64,000 nucleotides of DNA from NCBI GenBank assembly GCA_016718405.1, contig JADKDJ010000036.1:1-64000 (forward strand), in the 5' to 3' direction. This DNA is from Candidatus Rhodoferax odensensis (GTDB taxonomy: Bacteria > Pseudomonadota > Gammaproteobacteria > Burkholderiales > Burkholderiaceae_C). The translations under genes were made by a program, and so were the position numbers. Position 1 is the first letter of the stretch, and each line of letters begins with the position of its first letter. The notes below the pieces were generated by a model that was given only the letters and a program-made list of their open reading frames with translations, was not told where the DNA came from and searched no databases. This document shows positions 1-10,625 of this stretch, one piece after another.

Positions 1-2
1 TG

Positions 3-289
3 GAGCCCGCCATTGGGCATCTGAAGTCAGACAACCGCATGCAGCGTTGCTGGCTGCAAGGCGAGACCGGTGATGCGTTGCACGCGTTGTGCTGCGCCGT
101 GGGCTACAACCTGCGCTGGTTGATGCGGGCAGTATGCGTCTGGGCCTGAGAGGCCTTTTGCTGTGCTTGCTTTGGCTGGTGTACTGGGTGCGCTTGGCTA
201 CCAGGAAGTCGACAACGGTCGCCATCGACGTGCAGGCCCGGCGTCGGGGATTAGGATTTACCCTCGCTGCGCTCGGGGCGAGCGCTTGA
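3..289 (+). pseudogene. IS5-family transposase remnant (C-terminal end, frameshifted)
   Basis: The window opens inside a reading frame with the C-terminal signature of IS5-type DDE transposases, EPAIGHLKSDNRM followed by GYNLRWLMRA. That frame stops at 147-149. The +1 frame from about 130 continues with a typical hydrophobic tail (RLGLRGLLLCLLWLVY) to a stop at 287-289, so a one-base deletion near 130 appears to have broken the gene. The 5' part lies outside the window. The bases just after it (about 294-320, GTGAATTTCGCAGGGC) resemble the outer end of such elements, but the partner inverted repeat is not visible. The remnant may be inert. Confidence 0.72.
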
Positions 290-583
290 AAAGTGAATTT
301 CGCAGGGCCGACTCTTTTAGCTGGCACATCGGCCAGGAAATGCGCCCCGGCTGACCTGCCCCCCAATAAACCGTACCACTCATTTTTCCAAGAAGTTCAT
401 CAACCTCGACAACGATTGACAAGACGCGCCATTGGCAGTTCCAACGTGAAAGAAGGGATGATGGCTTGGCGGAATGTTTGCCGTGCAGCTTCATGCTATC
501 CAAGTACCTCTGGAACTGGCGCGCCAAGGCTTGGTCGACTCGGCCGGCGAAACCGGTGGTGAACAGCCTGAGTCCGGTGACAG
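290..583. other. Non-coding stretch with insertion-sequence debris
   Basis: No convincing gene is present between the transposase remnant and tgt. The part up to about 350 is probably the outer end of the IS5-type element. At 353-364 the sequence TGACCTGCCCCC looks like the terminal bases of many IS3-family elements, but no transposase or second end accompanies it. The rest shows no promoter or RNA gene that I can support. tgt reads toward this region, so it also holds the 3' end of that transcript; I see no clear terminator hairpin. Confidence 0.4.
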
Positions 584-1742
<1,159 letters not shown>

Positions 1743-1756
<14 letters not shown>

Positions 1757-2843
1757 GGTCGTGGCGCGTGCGGGTGAGCAGCATGGCATCGCCATAGCTG
1801 AAGAATCGGTATTGTTGCGCGATCGCGTGGCGATACAGCGCCATGATGTGGTCAAAGCCGGCAAAGGCGCTCACCAGCATCATGAGGCTGGACTTGGGCA
1901 AATGGAAGTTGGTCACCAGCAAGTCCACCAGCTTGAAGTCAAACCCCGGCGTGATGAAGATGCGCGTGTCGCCCGATGCCTGGCCAGTCTGCGCCCAGGA
2001 CTCAAGCGTGCGTACGGTGGTGGTGCCGACGGCGACAATGCGGCCACCGCGCGCGCGGCAGTTGGCAATAGCCTGCTGCGTGGCGGCGGGCACGTCGTAC
2101 CACTCGCTGTGCATCTGGTGCTCGGCCAGGTTCTCGGTCTTGACCGGCTGAAAGGTGCCCGCGCCCACATGCAGCGTCACGTGAGCGCGTTGCACGCCCA
2201 TGGTGTCGATGGCCGCGAGCAGGGCCTCGTCAAAGTGCAGTGCGGCGGTCGGGGCGGCCACCGCGCCGGGGTTCTTGGCAAATACGGTCTGGTAACGCGC
2301 GGCGTCCTCGGCTGAGTCGGTGTGCGTGATGTAGGGCGGCAGCGGCACGTGGCCGTGGCGCTCCAGCAAGGTGTGCGGGTCGTCGCCCGCGTCGTTGGAC
2401 AGCACGAAGCGGAACAACGCGCCCTCGGCGTCGGGCCAACGGCCCAGCAGCGTGGCGCGCAAGTCCTCGTGCGTGCCGGCGGCGCCGACCAGGGCCAGGG
2501 TGGTGCCCACCTCGGGTTTTTTGCTGACCCGCATGTGCGCGGCCACCTGGTTGCCGCCCAGCACCCGCTCCACCAGCAGTTCGACCTTGCCACCGGTGGG
2601 TTTCTCGCCAAACAGACGGGCCTTGATCACCTTGGTGTCGTTGAACACCAGCAGGTCACCGGCGCGCAGCAAGGTGGGCAATTCGCGAAACACACGGTCT
2701 TGCGGCTTGGGCTGCGTGCCATCGAGCAAGCGTGAGCCGCTGCGTTCGACCGCCGGGTGTTGGGCGATCAGCTCCGGTGGTAGGCTGAAGTCGAAATCGC
2801 TAAGAGTGAAAACGCGTGCGGTGGGGGCGTCTGGCAGAGTCAT
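1743..2843 (-). CDS. queA: S-adenosylmethionine:tRNA ribosyltransferase-isomerase
   Basis: Transfers and isomerises the ribosyl group of S-adenosylmethionine onto preQ1 in tRNA to give epoxyqueuosine. The protein is 366 residues, normal for QueA, with characteristic stretches FDFSLPPELIAQHP near the N-terminus, LLVFNDTKVIKARL, VGAGTFQPVK and VTNFHLPKSSLMMLVSAF. The ATG at 2843 (MTLPDAPTARVF) fits the family start; longer in-frame extensions run into the promoter region shared with recG, which is divergent and starts 131 bases away. It is the first gene of a queA-tgt operon. Confidence 0.97.
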
Positions 2844-2973
2844 GTGTTGTGAGGCGGGGCAGCTTGTGAGCCAAGTCGACCCGGTCCAAGTTGATTGGCG
2901 AGATCCTGTGAGGCAAGGCCGCAGCGCTGCCCGAACCCATCGCGGGCGTATTGGAGGAGGGCACAATTGTCCC

Positions 2974-5064
2974 ATGCCCCCGCCGTCCAAAGCGCCCGCT
3001 TCACCCGCCCGTGCCGCCAAGAGCCCCATGCAGAAGGCGCTGGATCGGCTCGGACTGAAACGCGATATCGACTGTGCACTGCACCTGCCACTGCGTTACG
3101 AAGACGAGACCCGCATCACCCGCCTGGCCGACGCGCGCGAGGGCGATCACATCCAGATTGAAGGCACGGTGGTTGATTGCGAGGTGAGTTTGCGCCAGCG
3201 ACGCCAATTACTGGTGCGTCTGGACGACGGCTCGGACGCGTGCACGTTGCGCTTCTTCACGTTCTACCCGGCGCTGCAAAAGTCGCTGGCGGTGGGCACC
3301 CGCATCCGCGCCCGTGGCGAGGTCAAGGGCGGCTTCCTGGGCTGGACCATGATGCACCCTGTTACCCGAGCCGCCACCGGCGAGCTGCCCACAGCCTTGA
3401 CGCCGGTCTACCCCAGCGTGGCGGCGCTGCCCCAAGCCTACTTGCGCAAGGTGGTGGCCAGTGGCTTGGCGCGGGCCGACTTGTCAGACACCATTCCCAC
3501 TGATCTCTTGCAAGAGATTGGCCAGCAGGCCGCATGGGGGTTACGTCAGGCGCTACATTATTTGCACCACCCCAGGCCCGACGTGGCGTTGGCGACGCTG
3601 GAAGACCACAGCCACCCGGCCTGGCAGCGCCTCAAAATCGAAGAACTGCTGGCGCAGCAGTTGTCGCAGTTGCAAGCCAAGCGTGAGCGCGCGCAACTGA
3701 GCGCCCCCGTCTTGAAGCCGGTGGCCTCGCACGCGGCTGCCTTGCACCAACGCCTGCTGGCGGCGCTACCGTTTGCCTTGACCACGGCGCAGCACCGCGT
3801 GGTGGCCGAAATCAGCCACGACATTGCGCGAAGTGTGCCCATGCATCGCTTGCTGCAGGGCGATGTGGGCGCGGGCAAGACGGTGGTGGCAGCGCTGGCC
3901 GCGGCCATCTGTATCGAGGCTGGCGCCCAGTGCGCGTTGATGGCGCCCACCGAAATCCTGGCCCAGCAACACTTTGGCAAACTGGTGGGCTGGCTGGAGC
4001 CGCTGGGCATCCAGACCGCTTGGCTGACCGGCAGTCAAAAGACCAAAGAGCGCAGGAAAATGCTGGCCCTGATCGAAAGCGGCGAGGCGGCGCTGGTGGT
4101 GGGCACCCACGCGGTGATTCAGGACAAGGTGCAGTTCAAACAGCTTGCGCTGGCCATCATTGACGAGCAGCATCGCTTTGGCGTGGCGCAGCGTCTGGCC
4201 CTGCGTCAGAAGATGGGCCAAGAGGGTTTTGAACCGCATCTGTTGATGATGACCGCTACCCCGATTCCGCGCACGCTGGCCATGAGTTACTACGCCGATC
4301 TGGAAGTCTCCACCATCGATGAGCTGCCACCGGGGCGCACGCCCATTGTGACCAAGCTGGTCAACGAATCGCGCCGCGACGAAGTGATCGAGCGCATCCG
4401 CGCCCAGTTGGCGCAAGGGCGGCAGGTCTATTGGGTCTGCCCTTTGATCGAAGAAAGCGAGGCGCTGGACTTGGTCAACGCCACCGAAACTCATGCCCAG
4501 TTGAGTGCGGCCTTGCCCGGTGTGGCGGTTGGGTTATTGCACTCGCGCATGCCGCAGGCCGAGAAGCAGGCGGTGATGTCGCTGTTCGCCCAGGGTCAGA
4601 TGGGCGTGCTGGTCAGCACCACGGTGATCGAAGTCGGGGTGGACGTGCCCAACGCCTCGTTGATGGTGGTGGAGCACGCCGAGCGTTTTGGTCTGAGCCA
4701 ACTGCATCAGTTGCGCGGTCGCGTCGGACGCGGCGCCGCTGCGTCTGCGTGTGTGCTGCTGTACGCCACTGGCGAAGCGTCGCGCCTGGGCGAGACCGCG
4801 CGCGCGCGCCTCAAGGCCATGCAGGAAACCAGCGACGGCTTCGAGATCGCCCGGCGTGATCTGGAGATTCGCGGCCCCGGCGAGTTTCTGGGCGCGCGCC
4901 AGTCGGGCGCGGCGATGTTGCGTTTTGCCGACCTGGCCACGGATACCCATCTGCTGGACTGGGCTCGCAAAACCGCGCCGGTGTTGCTGGACCGGCACCC
5001 GGAGTTGGCGGAGAGACATGTGGCACGCTGGCTCGGCGGCAAGGCGGAGTTTTTGAAGGCTTGA
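2974..5064 (+). CDS. recG: ATP-dependent DNA helicase RecG
   Basis: Remodels stalled replication forks and Holliday junctions by branch migration. The 696-residue protein has an N-terminal wedge/OB-fold region (about 40-180), then superfamily-2 helicase motifs: Walker A GDVGAGKT at residues 296-303, the DEQH box (DEQHRFG from residue 397), the MTATPIPRTL motif, and the C-terminal QLRGRVGRG motif. The ATG at 2974 has a strong GGAGGAGG ribosome-binding site about 14 bases upstream. A much longer open frame extends upstream but runs antisense to queA. recG followed by oxyR on the same strand recalls the oxyR-recG linkage known in Pseudomonas. Confidence 0.97.
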   Translation: MPPPSKAPASPARAAKSPMQKALDRLGLKRDIDCALHLPLRYEDETRITRLADAREGDHIQIEGTVVDCEVSLRQRRQLLVRLDDGSDACTLRFFTFYPALQKSLAVGTRIRARGEVKGGFLGWTMMHPVTRAATGELPTALTPVYPSVAALPQAYLRKVVASGLARADLSDTIPTDLLQEIGQQAAWGLRQALHYLHHPRPDVALATLEDHSHPAWQRLKIEELLAQQLSQLQAKRERAQLSAPVLKPVASHAAALHQRLLAALPFALTTAQHRVVAEISHDIARSVPMHRLLQGDVGAGKTVVAALAAAICIEAGAQCALMAPTEILAQQHFGKLVGWLEPLGIQTAWLTGSQKTKERRKMLALIESGEAALVVGTHAVIQDKVQFKQLALAIIDEQHRFGVAQRLALRQKMGQEGFEPHLLMMTATPIPRTLAMSYYADLEVSTIDELPPGRTPIVTKLVNESRRDEVIERIRAQLAQGRQVYWVCPLIEESEALDLVNATETHAQLSAALPGVAVGLLHSRMPQAEKQAVMSLFAQGQMGVLVSTTVIEVGVDVPNASLMVVEHAERFGLSQLHQLRGRVGRGAAASACVLLYATGEASRLGETARARLKAMQETSDGFEIARRDLEIRGPGEFLGARQSGAAMLRFADLATDTHLLDWARKTAPVLLDRHPELAERHVARWLGGKAEFLKA

Positions 5065-5117
5065 CCTCAACCGGACTGGCTTCCTGAGCCTGGAGCCAAG
5101 GCGCGTATGCTTGGCGC

Positions 5118-5420
5118 ATGCAACGCCTTACCCAAGCCCCCAGTCTGGCCATGGCTACCCTGTGGGTGGATGCACTGGCGGTGGAGGGCATCGCCGCGAG
5201 TGTGCAGCGGCAGTTCCTCAGCTCCGTGGCCGGCGAGCTTCCGCCCGACCAATGTCTGCCCGAAGTATGGATTCACCACCCGCAGCAGCTTGAGCGCGCG
5301 CGCGCCTTGCTGCATGACTTGCAGCACGTGCCGCAACGTCGCTGGTTGTGCGCCTGCGGTGAAATGGTTGAAGGTGGTTTCGAGCAGTGCTGGAACTGCG
5401 CCGCCCTGATGCCGCGCTGA
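5118..5420 (+). CDS. DUF2007-type small protein with C-terminal zinc ribbon
   Basis: This 100-residue protein has an N-terminal part (about 10-70) of the DUF2007 type, called putative signal-transducing protein in domain databases. The pattern is ATLWVDALAVEGIAASVQRQ, then a segment that ends in an RARALL helix. The C-terminal part holds two cysteine pairs, CAC at about 79-81 and CWNC near 92-95, consistent with a small zinc ribbon. It sits 53 bases downstream of recG and 52 bases upstream of oxyR, in the same direction, and could be co-transcribed with either. The exact function of the family is not established. Confidence 0.75.
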   Translation: MQRLTQAPSLAMATLWVDALAVEGIAASVQRQFLSSVAGELPPDQCLPEVWIHHPQQLERARALLHDLQHVPQRRWLCACGEMVEGGFEQCWNCAALMPR

Positions 5421-5472
5421 GGCTGCACACGGGCCGTTTTGAACGGGCAAGCTCAAGTAGGACAATAGCGCC

Positions 5473-6426
5473 ATGACCTTGACTGAACTGAAGTACATCG
5501 TGGCTGTGGCCCGCGAGCGGCACTTTGGCCGCGCGGCCGAGGCCTGCTTTGTGTCGCAACCCACCTTGTCGGTGGCGGTCAAGAAGCTCGAAGAAGAGCT
5601 GGACCTCAAATTGTTCGAGCGCAGCGCCAATGACGTGACCATCACCCCGCTCGGCGAGGAGATCGTGCGCCAGGCGCAAAGTGTGTTGGAACAGGCCGCC
5701 AACATCAAGGAAATCGCCAAGCGTGGCAAGGACCCGCTGGCCGGCGCGCTGCGCCTGGGCGTGATCTACACCATTGCACCCTATCTGTTGCCCGATCTGG
5801 TGCGCCAGGTGATCGAGCGCACGCCGCAGATGCCATTGATGCTGCAGGAGAACTTCACCGTCAAGCTGCTGGAGATGCTGCGCACCGGCGAGATCGATTG
5901 CGCCATCCTGGCCGAGCCGTTTCCGGATGCTGGCCTGGCGCTGGCGCCCTTGTATGACGAGCCCTTCTACGCGGTGGTGCCGGTGACGCATCCCCTGGCC
6001 AAACACGACACCGTCACCACTGACGAACTCAAGCAGGAAACCATGTTGCTGCTGGGCAGCGGTCACTGCTTTCGCGACCATGTGCTTGAGGTTTGTCCGG
6101 AGTTTGCACGCTTCTCCAGCAACGCCGAAGGCATTCGCAAGAGCTTCGAAGGCTCATCGCTGGAGACCATCAAGCATATGGTCGCGGCCGGCATGGGCGT
6201 CACCCTGGTGCCGCGGCTGAGCGTGCCCAAGGAAGCGCTGGCCGACAAGCCACGGCGCAAGCGCGACGAAGACGCGTTCGTCAAGTATTTGCCCTTTGCC
6301 GGCGATCCGCCGACGCGGCGGGTGGTGTTGGCCTGGCGGCGCAGCTTCACCCGCTACGAAGCCATTGCGGCCCTGCGCAATGCGATCTACGCCTGCGAAC
6401 TGCCGGGCGTAGCTCGTCTTTCGTAA
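5473..6426 (+). CDS. oxyR: Hydrogen-peroxide sensing LysR-type regulator OxyR
   Basis: Transcription factor that forms a disulfide on peroxide exposure and then activates antioxidant genes. The 317-residue protein has an N-terminal winged helix-turn-helix (HFGRAAEACFVSQPTLS, residues 18-34) and a LysR effector domain. The redox pair is present at the classical spacing and numbering: Cys199 in GSGHCFRD and Cys208 in LEVCPEF. LysR genes usually repress themselves; here the gene is preceded by only 52 bases, so a promoter may lie there or transcription may come from the recG side. ubiA follows in the same direction after 60 bases. Confidence 0.96.
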   Translation: MTLTELKYIVAVARERHFGRAAEACFVSQPTLSVAVKKLEEELDLKLFERSANDVTITPLGEEIVRQAQSVLEQAANIKEIAKRGKDPLAGALRLGVIYTIAPYLLPDLVRQVIERTPQMPLMLQENFTVKLLEMLRTGEIDCAILAEPFPDAGLALAPLYDEPFYAVVPVTHPLAKHDTVTTDELKQETMLLLGSGHCFRDHVLEVCPEFARFSSNAEGIRKSFEGSSLETIKHMVAAGMGVTLVPRLSVPKEALADKPRRKRDEDAFVKYLPFAGDPPTRRVVLAWRRSFTRYEAIAALRNAIYACELPGVARLS

Positions 6427-6486
6427 TCATATGTGGCTTTCACGTAATACAGTATTGACGTTTGTGCTATAAAATACATAGCGTTT

Positions 6487-7362
6487 GTGGCTATTGATCT
6501 GCCTGTCGTGAGCCGAGTTTCCCTCTACCTTGATTTGATTCGCTGGGACCGCCCCGCGGGCTGGTTGTTGTTGCTGTGGCCCAGCCTGTCCGCACTGTGG
6601 GTGGCCTCGCACGGCTGGCCCGGCTGGCACCTGCTGACCGTGTTCGTGTTGGGGACCATCCTGATGCGCAGCGCCGGGTGCTGCCTCAATGATGTGGCGG
6701 ACCGCGAGTTTGATCGCCACGTCAAGCGCACCGCGCAGCGCCCGGTGACCCGTGGCGCCTTGACACCCAAACAGGCGCTGGTCTTTGGTGCGGTGCTGGC
6801 ACTGGCAGCATTCGCGCTGGTGCTCACCGTCAACCAGGCGGCCGTCTTTTGGTCGTTCGTGGCCTTGGGCGTTGCTGTTGTTTACCCGTATGCCAAGCGG
6901 GTCTTTGCCATGCCGCAGGCGGTACTGGGTGTGGCGTTCAGCTTTGGTGTCCCGATGGCATTTGCGGCCGTGCAATCACGGGTGCCGCCGCTGGCCTGGC
7001 TGCTGCTGGTGGGCAATCTGTTCTGGGTGCTGGCGTATGACACCGAGTACGCCATGGTGGACCGCGATGATGATCTGAAGATTGGCATGAAGACCTCGGC
7101 CATCACCCTGGGGCGCTTCGACGTGGCGGCCATCATGGTGTTTTATGCGCTGCATCTGGGTATTTGGGCCTGGGCGATGGCGCCACGTGAGCTGGGTGCG
7201 GTGTTCTACATCGGCCTGGTGGTGGCGGCGGGCCAGGCAATCTGGCACGGCAACTTGATCCGGCGTCGCCAGCGGGAGGGCTGCTTCAAGGCCTTTCGGC
7301 TCAACCACTGGCTGGGCTGCAGCATCTTTGCCGGCGTGGCGCTTAGCTACGCGTTCGGATAA
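6487..7362 (+). CDS. ubiA: 4-hydroxybenzoate octaprenyltransferase
   Basis: Integral-membrane prenyltransferase that attaches the polyprenyl tail to 4-hydroxybenzoate in ubiquinone synthesis. The 291-residue protein is almost entirely transmembrane segments. It has both Asp-rich magnesium/diphosphate motifs: NDVADREFDRH near residue 68 and DTEYAMVDRDDD near residue 185. The start is a GTG at 6487; a second GTG at 6508 (VSRVSLYLDLIRWDRP) is an equally plausible start because homologs often begin close to the YLxLIRxDRPxG motif. It converges with proC, leaving only 18 bases between the stops and no visible terminator. Confidence 0.95.
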   Translation: MAIDLPVVSRVSLYLDLIRWDRPAGWLLLLWPSLSALWVASHGWPGWHLLTVFVLGTILMRSAGCCLNDVADREFDRHVKRTAQRPVTRGALTPKQALVFGAVLALAAFALVLTVNQAAVFWSFVALGVAVVYPYAKRVFAMPQAVLGVAFSFGVPMAFAAVQSRVPPLAWLLLVGNLFWVLAYDTEYAMVDRDDDLKIGMKTSAITLGRFDVAAIMVFYALHLGIWAWAMAPRELGAVFYIGLVVAAGQAIWHGNLIRRRQREGCFKAFRLNHWLGCSIFAGVALSYAFG

Positions 7363-7380
7363 ACCACCCCCGACGCCGAC

Positions 7381-8196
7381 TCAGGAGCCACCAAACTCAT
7401 CGCCCATTTCCTTGGCGCGGCGCCGCGCGGCGTGCATGGCGCGCACGAAGCGGGTCTTGACGTCGTCGTCATCCATCGAAGAAATCGCGGCGTGTGTGGT
7501 GCCGCCCTTGGAGGTCACGCGGGCGCGCAAAATCTCTGGGGGCTCGTTGGACGAGTGCGCCAGCTCGGCGCTACCGATGAAGGTGGCAATGGCCAATTTG
7601 TACGCCTGGTCACGCGATAAGCCCATGGCCGCGCCCGCATCGATCATGGCCTCCATGAAGTAGAACACGTAGGCAGGGCCCGAGCCCGACAGGGCAGTCA
7701 CGGCATCGAGCTGCGCTTCGGCCTCCAGCCACAGCAATTGGCCGGTTGGGGCCAACACTTTGTCAATGCGGCTCTTTTCGTCGGCCAGCACGGCAGGACG
7801 CGCGTACAAGGCGGTGATACCCCGCCCGATCAGCGCGGGCGTATTGGGCATGGCGCGCACCACGCGCTCTGAGCCAACCCAGCGCGCAATGCTATCGCTG
7901 CGAATGCCTGCGGCCACACTCAAGTGCAGCGCATTCTTGGTGTGAAAACGCACCTGCAGGGCGGCTTCGCGAAAAGTCTGCGGCTTGATCGCCCAGACCA
8001 CCACCGAGGCTTGTGTCAATACCGCGCCGGGCTGCGCCTGGGCGGTGATGCCATAGAGCGCTTTCAGTTGCGCTTGCGCGTCCGCGTAGGGTTCCACCAC
8101 ATCGATTTCGCTGGCCGGGGTGCCCTGGCTGATCAATCCGCCGATGATGGCGCCGGCCATGTTGCCGCCCCCTATGAATGCCATTCGTTCACCCAT
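7381..8196 (-). CDS. proC: Pyrroline-5-carboxylate reductase
   Basis: Last enzyme of proline biosynthesis; reduces pyrroline-5-carboxylate with NAD(P)H. The 271-residue protein begins with the Rossmann motif MAFIGGGNMAGAIIGGL and contains the family signature region ALSGSGPAYVFYFMEAM (about residue 165), followed by the C-terminal dimerisation helices with TSKGGTTHAAI. The length and all family blocks are normal. It lies upstream of glpK on the same strand with an 89-base gap; nothing suggests a shared function with the glycerol genes. Confidence 0.96.
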   Translation of the reverse strand: MGERMAFIGGGNMAGAIIGGLISQGTPASEIDVVEPYADAQAQLKALYGITAQAQPGAVLTQASVVVWAIKPQTFREAALQVRFHTKNALHLSVAAGIRSDSIARWVGSERVVRAMPNTPALIGRGITALYARPAVLADEKSRIDKVLAPTGQLLWLEAEAQLDAVTALSGSGPAYVFYFMEAMIDAGAAMGLSRDQAYKLAIATFIGSAELAHSSNEPPEILRARVTSKGGTTHAAISSMDDDDVKTRFVRAMHAARRRAKEMGDEFGGS

Positions 8197-8285
8197 GCTG
8201 TCCCCTCTTGATTTTGGTCTGCCAAGCGTGTGGCCAAGACAGCAGTCTAAACAATTGCCGCACGGCGTTCGTGCCTAGGGGCTGC

Positions 8286-9776
8286 TTACAGGGTGGTTTG
8301 GCGCACCGCGTGCTCCCACTGGGCCATCAGGTCACTGGCCCGTTCGGGGCTCAATGTGGGCAAGAATCGGCGCTGTGCGCGCCACAGCGCGGTTAGCTCA
8401 TCAGTACCCTGGTACACGCCAGTGGCCAGGCCGGCCAGGTAGGCGGCACCCAGTGCTGTCGTCTCCGTTACGGCGGGGCGAATCACCGGAATGCCGAGCA
8501 AGTCGGCCTGGAATTGCATCAACAGGTCGTTGACGCAGGCGCCGCCGTCCACGCGCAGCTCGGCCACTGCCGCACCACCGGATTGGACCGCGTCGCGACT
8601 CATCGCCAGCAGCAGCGCCGCGCTTTGGTAGGCAATGCTCTCCAGCGCCGCCCGCGCGATGTGGGCCACGGTGCTGCCGCGCGTCAGGCCGGTGATGGTG
8701 CCGCGCGCATCGGGCTTCCAGTAGGGGGCCCCCAGACCAGTGAAGGCTGGTACCACCATCACGCCACCAGAATCGGGCACGCTTTGCGCCAGCGCCTGTA
8801 CCTCGCCACTGCCTTGAATTGCATGCAGGCCGTCGCGCAGCCACTGCACCACCGCGCCGCCAACGAAGACGCTACCCTCCATGGCGAACTCAGGCTGCGC
8901 AGTCGGCTGTGCGGCGCTGGTGGTGATCAGGCCGTTGTGCGAGGTTTGAAAGCGTGAACCGGTGTGCATCAGCATGAAGCAACCGGTGCCATAGGTGTTC
9001 TTGACCATGCCGGCCTTGAAGCAGGCCTGCCCGAATAGGGCGCTTTGCTGGTCGCCCGCCACACCCCCAATCGGGATCGGGTGCCCGAGCAGGTCGCGTG
9101 CGATCTCGCCATACAACGCGCTGGACGGCTTCACGCTGGGCATCAGGCTGGCGGGAATGTCCAGCGCTTGCATCAATTCGTCGTCCCACTGATTGGTGCG
9201 CACGTTGAACAGCATGGTGCGCGAGGCATTGCTGACGTCGGTGGCATGCACCGCACCCTGGGTCAGGCGCCAGATCAGCCAGCTGTCCACCGTGCCAAAA
9301 GCCAGTTCACCGTTGGCGGCTTGCTGACGGGCGCCGGGCACGTGGTCCAGAATCCATTTGAGCTTGGTGCCTGAGAAGTAGGCATCCACCAGCAGGCCGG
9401 TCTTGGCCTGGATCGTGCCGGCCAGTCCGCTTGCACGCAGCGCCGCGCAGGTGGGTTCGGCGCGCCGGTCCTGCCAGACAATGGCATGGTGAATCGGCAG
9501 GCCGGTCTTGCGGTTCCACACCACGGTGGTCTCGCGCTGATTGGTGATGCCGATGGCGCGGACCTGGCGTGCTTCTATCCCTGCTTTGGCCAACGCCTCG
9601 CGCGCGGTTGCCAATTGGGTGCGCCAGATTTCTTGCGGATCGTGCTCCACCCAGCCGGGTTGCGGGTATATCTGTGGCAGTTCCATTTGTGCCAGGGCCA
9701 CGAGCTGGCCCTTGGCGTCAAAAACGATGCTGCGTGAACTGGAAGTGCCCTGGTCCAGGGCGAGCAGGTAGGTCAT
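8286..9776 (-). CDS. glpK: Glycerol kinase
   Basis: Phosphorylates glycerol to glycerol-3-phosphate, trapping it in the cell. The 496-residue FGGY-family protein starts with the nucleotide-binding DQGTSSSRSIVFD motif and carries the substrate segment TNQRETTVVWNRKTG, the FGGY-type signature around GLTRGSTVAHIARAALESIA, and the C-terminal LRVDGGACVNDLLMQFQADL block. The start MTYLLALDQG matches family starts. It is downstream of the DeoR-type regulator gene on the same strand and divergent from the transporter operon, which together give a complete uptake-and-use pathway with glpD. Confidence 0.97.
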   Translation of the reverse strand: MTYLLALDQGTSSSRSIVFDAKGQLVALAQMELPQIYPQPGWVEHDPQEIWRTQLATAREALAKAGIEARQVRAIGITNQRETTVVWNRKTGLPIHHAIVWQDRRAEPTCAALRASGLAGTIQAKTGLLVDAYFSGTKLKWILDHVPGARQQAANGELAFGTVDSWLIWRLTQGAVHATDVSNASRTMLFNVRTNQWDDELMQALDIPASLMPSVKPSSALYGEIARDLLGHPIPIGGVAGDQQSALFGQACFKAGMVKNTYGTGCFMLMHTGSRFQTSHNGLITTSAAQPTAQPEFAMEGSVFVGGAVVQWLRDGLHAIQGSGEVQALAQSVPDSGGVMVVPAFTGLGAPYWKPDARGTITGLTRGSTVAHIARAALESIAYQSAALLLAMSRDAVQSGGAAVAELRVDGGACVNDLLMQFQADLLGIPVIRPAVTETTALGAAYLAGLATGVYQGTDELTALWRAQRRFLPTLSPERASDLMAQWEHAVRQTTL

Positions 9777-9857
9777 GGATGGTGTGGCGTCAATGCGCCG
9801 ACTGATGTTGGCAAGAAGCTGCTTTTTTACACGCGCATGGCGGTGCGGGCAAGTGGC

Positions 9858-10625
9858 CTAAGTGAGGGCCACCTGGTAGCGCACCTCTGCCTGCGTCAGC
9901 AAGGTCGGGAAGGGCTCTGGCGGCGGCGCGTCGGTAAACAGCCGGTCGATCTGGGACAGCGTGGCGACTTCCACCATCGCGGGACGGTTGAACTTGCTGA
10001 CATCGGCCGCGAGCCACACTTCACGGGCGTGAGAAATGATGGTTTGCGAGACCGTGACCTCGCGGTAGTCGTAGTCGCGCAGGGTCCCGTCCGCTTCGAT
10101 GCCCGAGATACCGATCAGTGCAATGTCGACCCGGAACTTGCGTATGAAGTCTGCCGCCGCCTCGCCGATGATGCCTCGGTCACGGCTTCGCACCACACCA
10201 CCCACCACGATCACCTCACTGCGCGCGTTGGCGCTGAGGATGGTGGCCACGTTTAGGTTGTTGGTGATCACCCGCAAGCCTGAGTGCGACAGCAGCGCCC
10301 GCGCGATCGCCTCGGTTGTGGTGCCGATGTTCAGGATCAGCGAGCAGTCGTTGGGAACGGCTGCGGCAACCTCGCGCGCGATGCGGGCCTTGCCTTCGGC
10401 GTGGAGGCTTTCGCGCTGCTGGTGTGCGATGTTCTCGACGGTCGAGCCCGGCGCACGCACGCCGCCGTGAAAGCGCTTGAGCAGCCCTTCATCGGCCAGC
10501 CGTTGCACATCGCGTCGCACGGTCTGCAGCGTAACGTCGAGCCGCTCGGCCAGTTGTTCCACGGTTGCTGAGCCCTGGGTCTGCACCACGCTTAGCAGTG
10601 TGAGTTGTCTCGGATTGGGATTCAT
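9858..10625 (-). CDS. glpR: DeoR-family transcriptional repressor of the glycerol locus
   Basis: The protein has a DeoR-type helix-turn-helix in its first 60 residues (EQLAERLDVTLQTVRRDVQ) and a C-terminal ISOCOT-like sugar-phosphate sensing domain with the NIGTTTEAIARAL and TNNLNVATIL motifs. With the ATG at 10625 (MNPNPRQLTLL) it is 255 residues, the usual size; an upstream in-frame start adds 11 unlikely residues. In known glp systems GlpR binds glycerol-3-phosphate and represses the glp genes. Here it sits upstream of glpK and divergent from glpS, so I infer it acts on the shared 10626-10783 region. Confidence 0.88.
   Translation of the reverse strand: MNPNPRQLTLLSVVQTQGSATVEQLAERLDVTLQTVRRDVQRLADEGLLKRFHGGVRAPGSTVENIAHQQRESLHAEGKARIAREVAAAVPNDCSLILNIGTTTEAIARALLSHSGLRVITNNLNVATILSANARSEVIVVGGVVRSRDRGIIGEAAADFIRKFRVDIALIGISGIEADGTLRDYDYREVTVSQTIISHAREVWLAADVSKFNRPAMVEVATLSQIDRLFTDAPPPEPFPTLLTQAEVRYQVALT

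Noticed and set aside
2371..2973. Long N-terminal extension of recG
   Set aside because: It runs antisense through queA; the ATG at 2974 has a strong ribosome-binding site and gives the normal length.
6427..6486. Sigma70 promoter for ubiA (TTGACG with TATAAA)
   Set aside because: The two boxes are only seven bases apart, and no alternative -35 at 16-18 bases is convincing.
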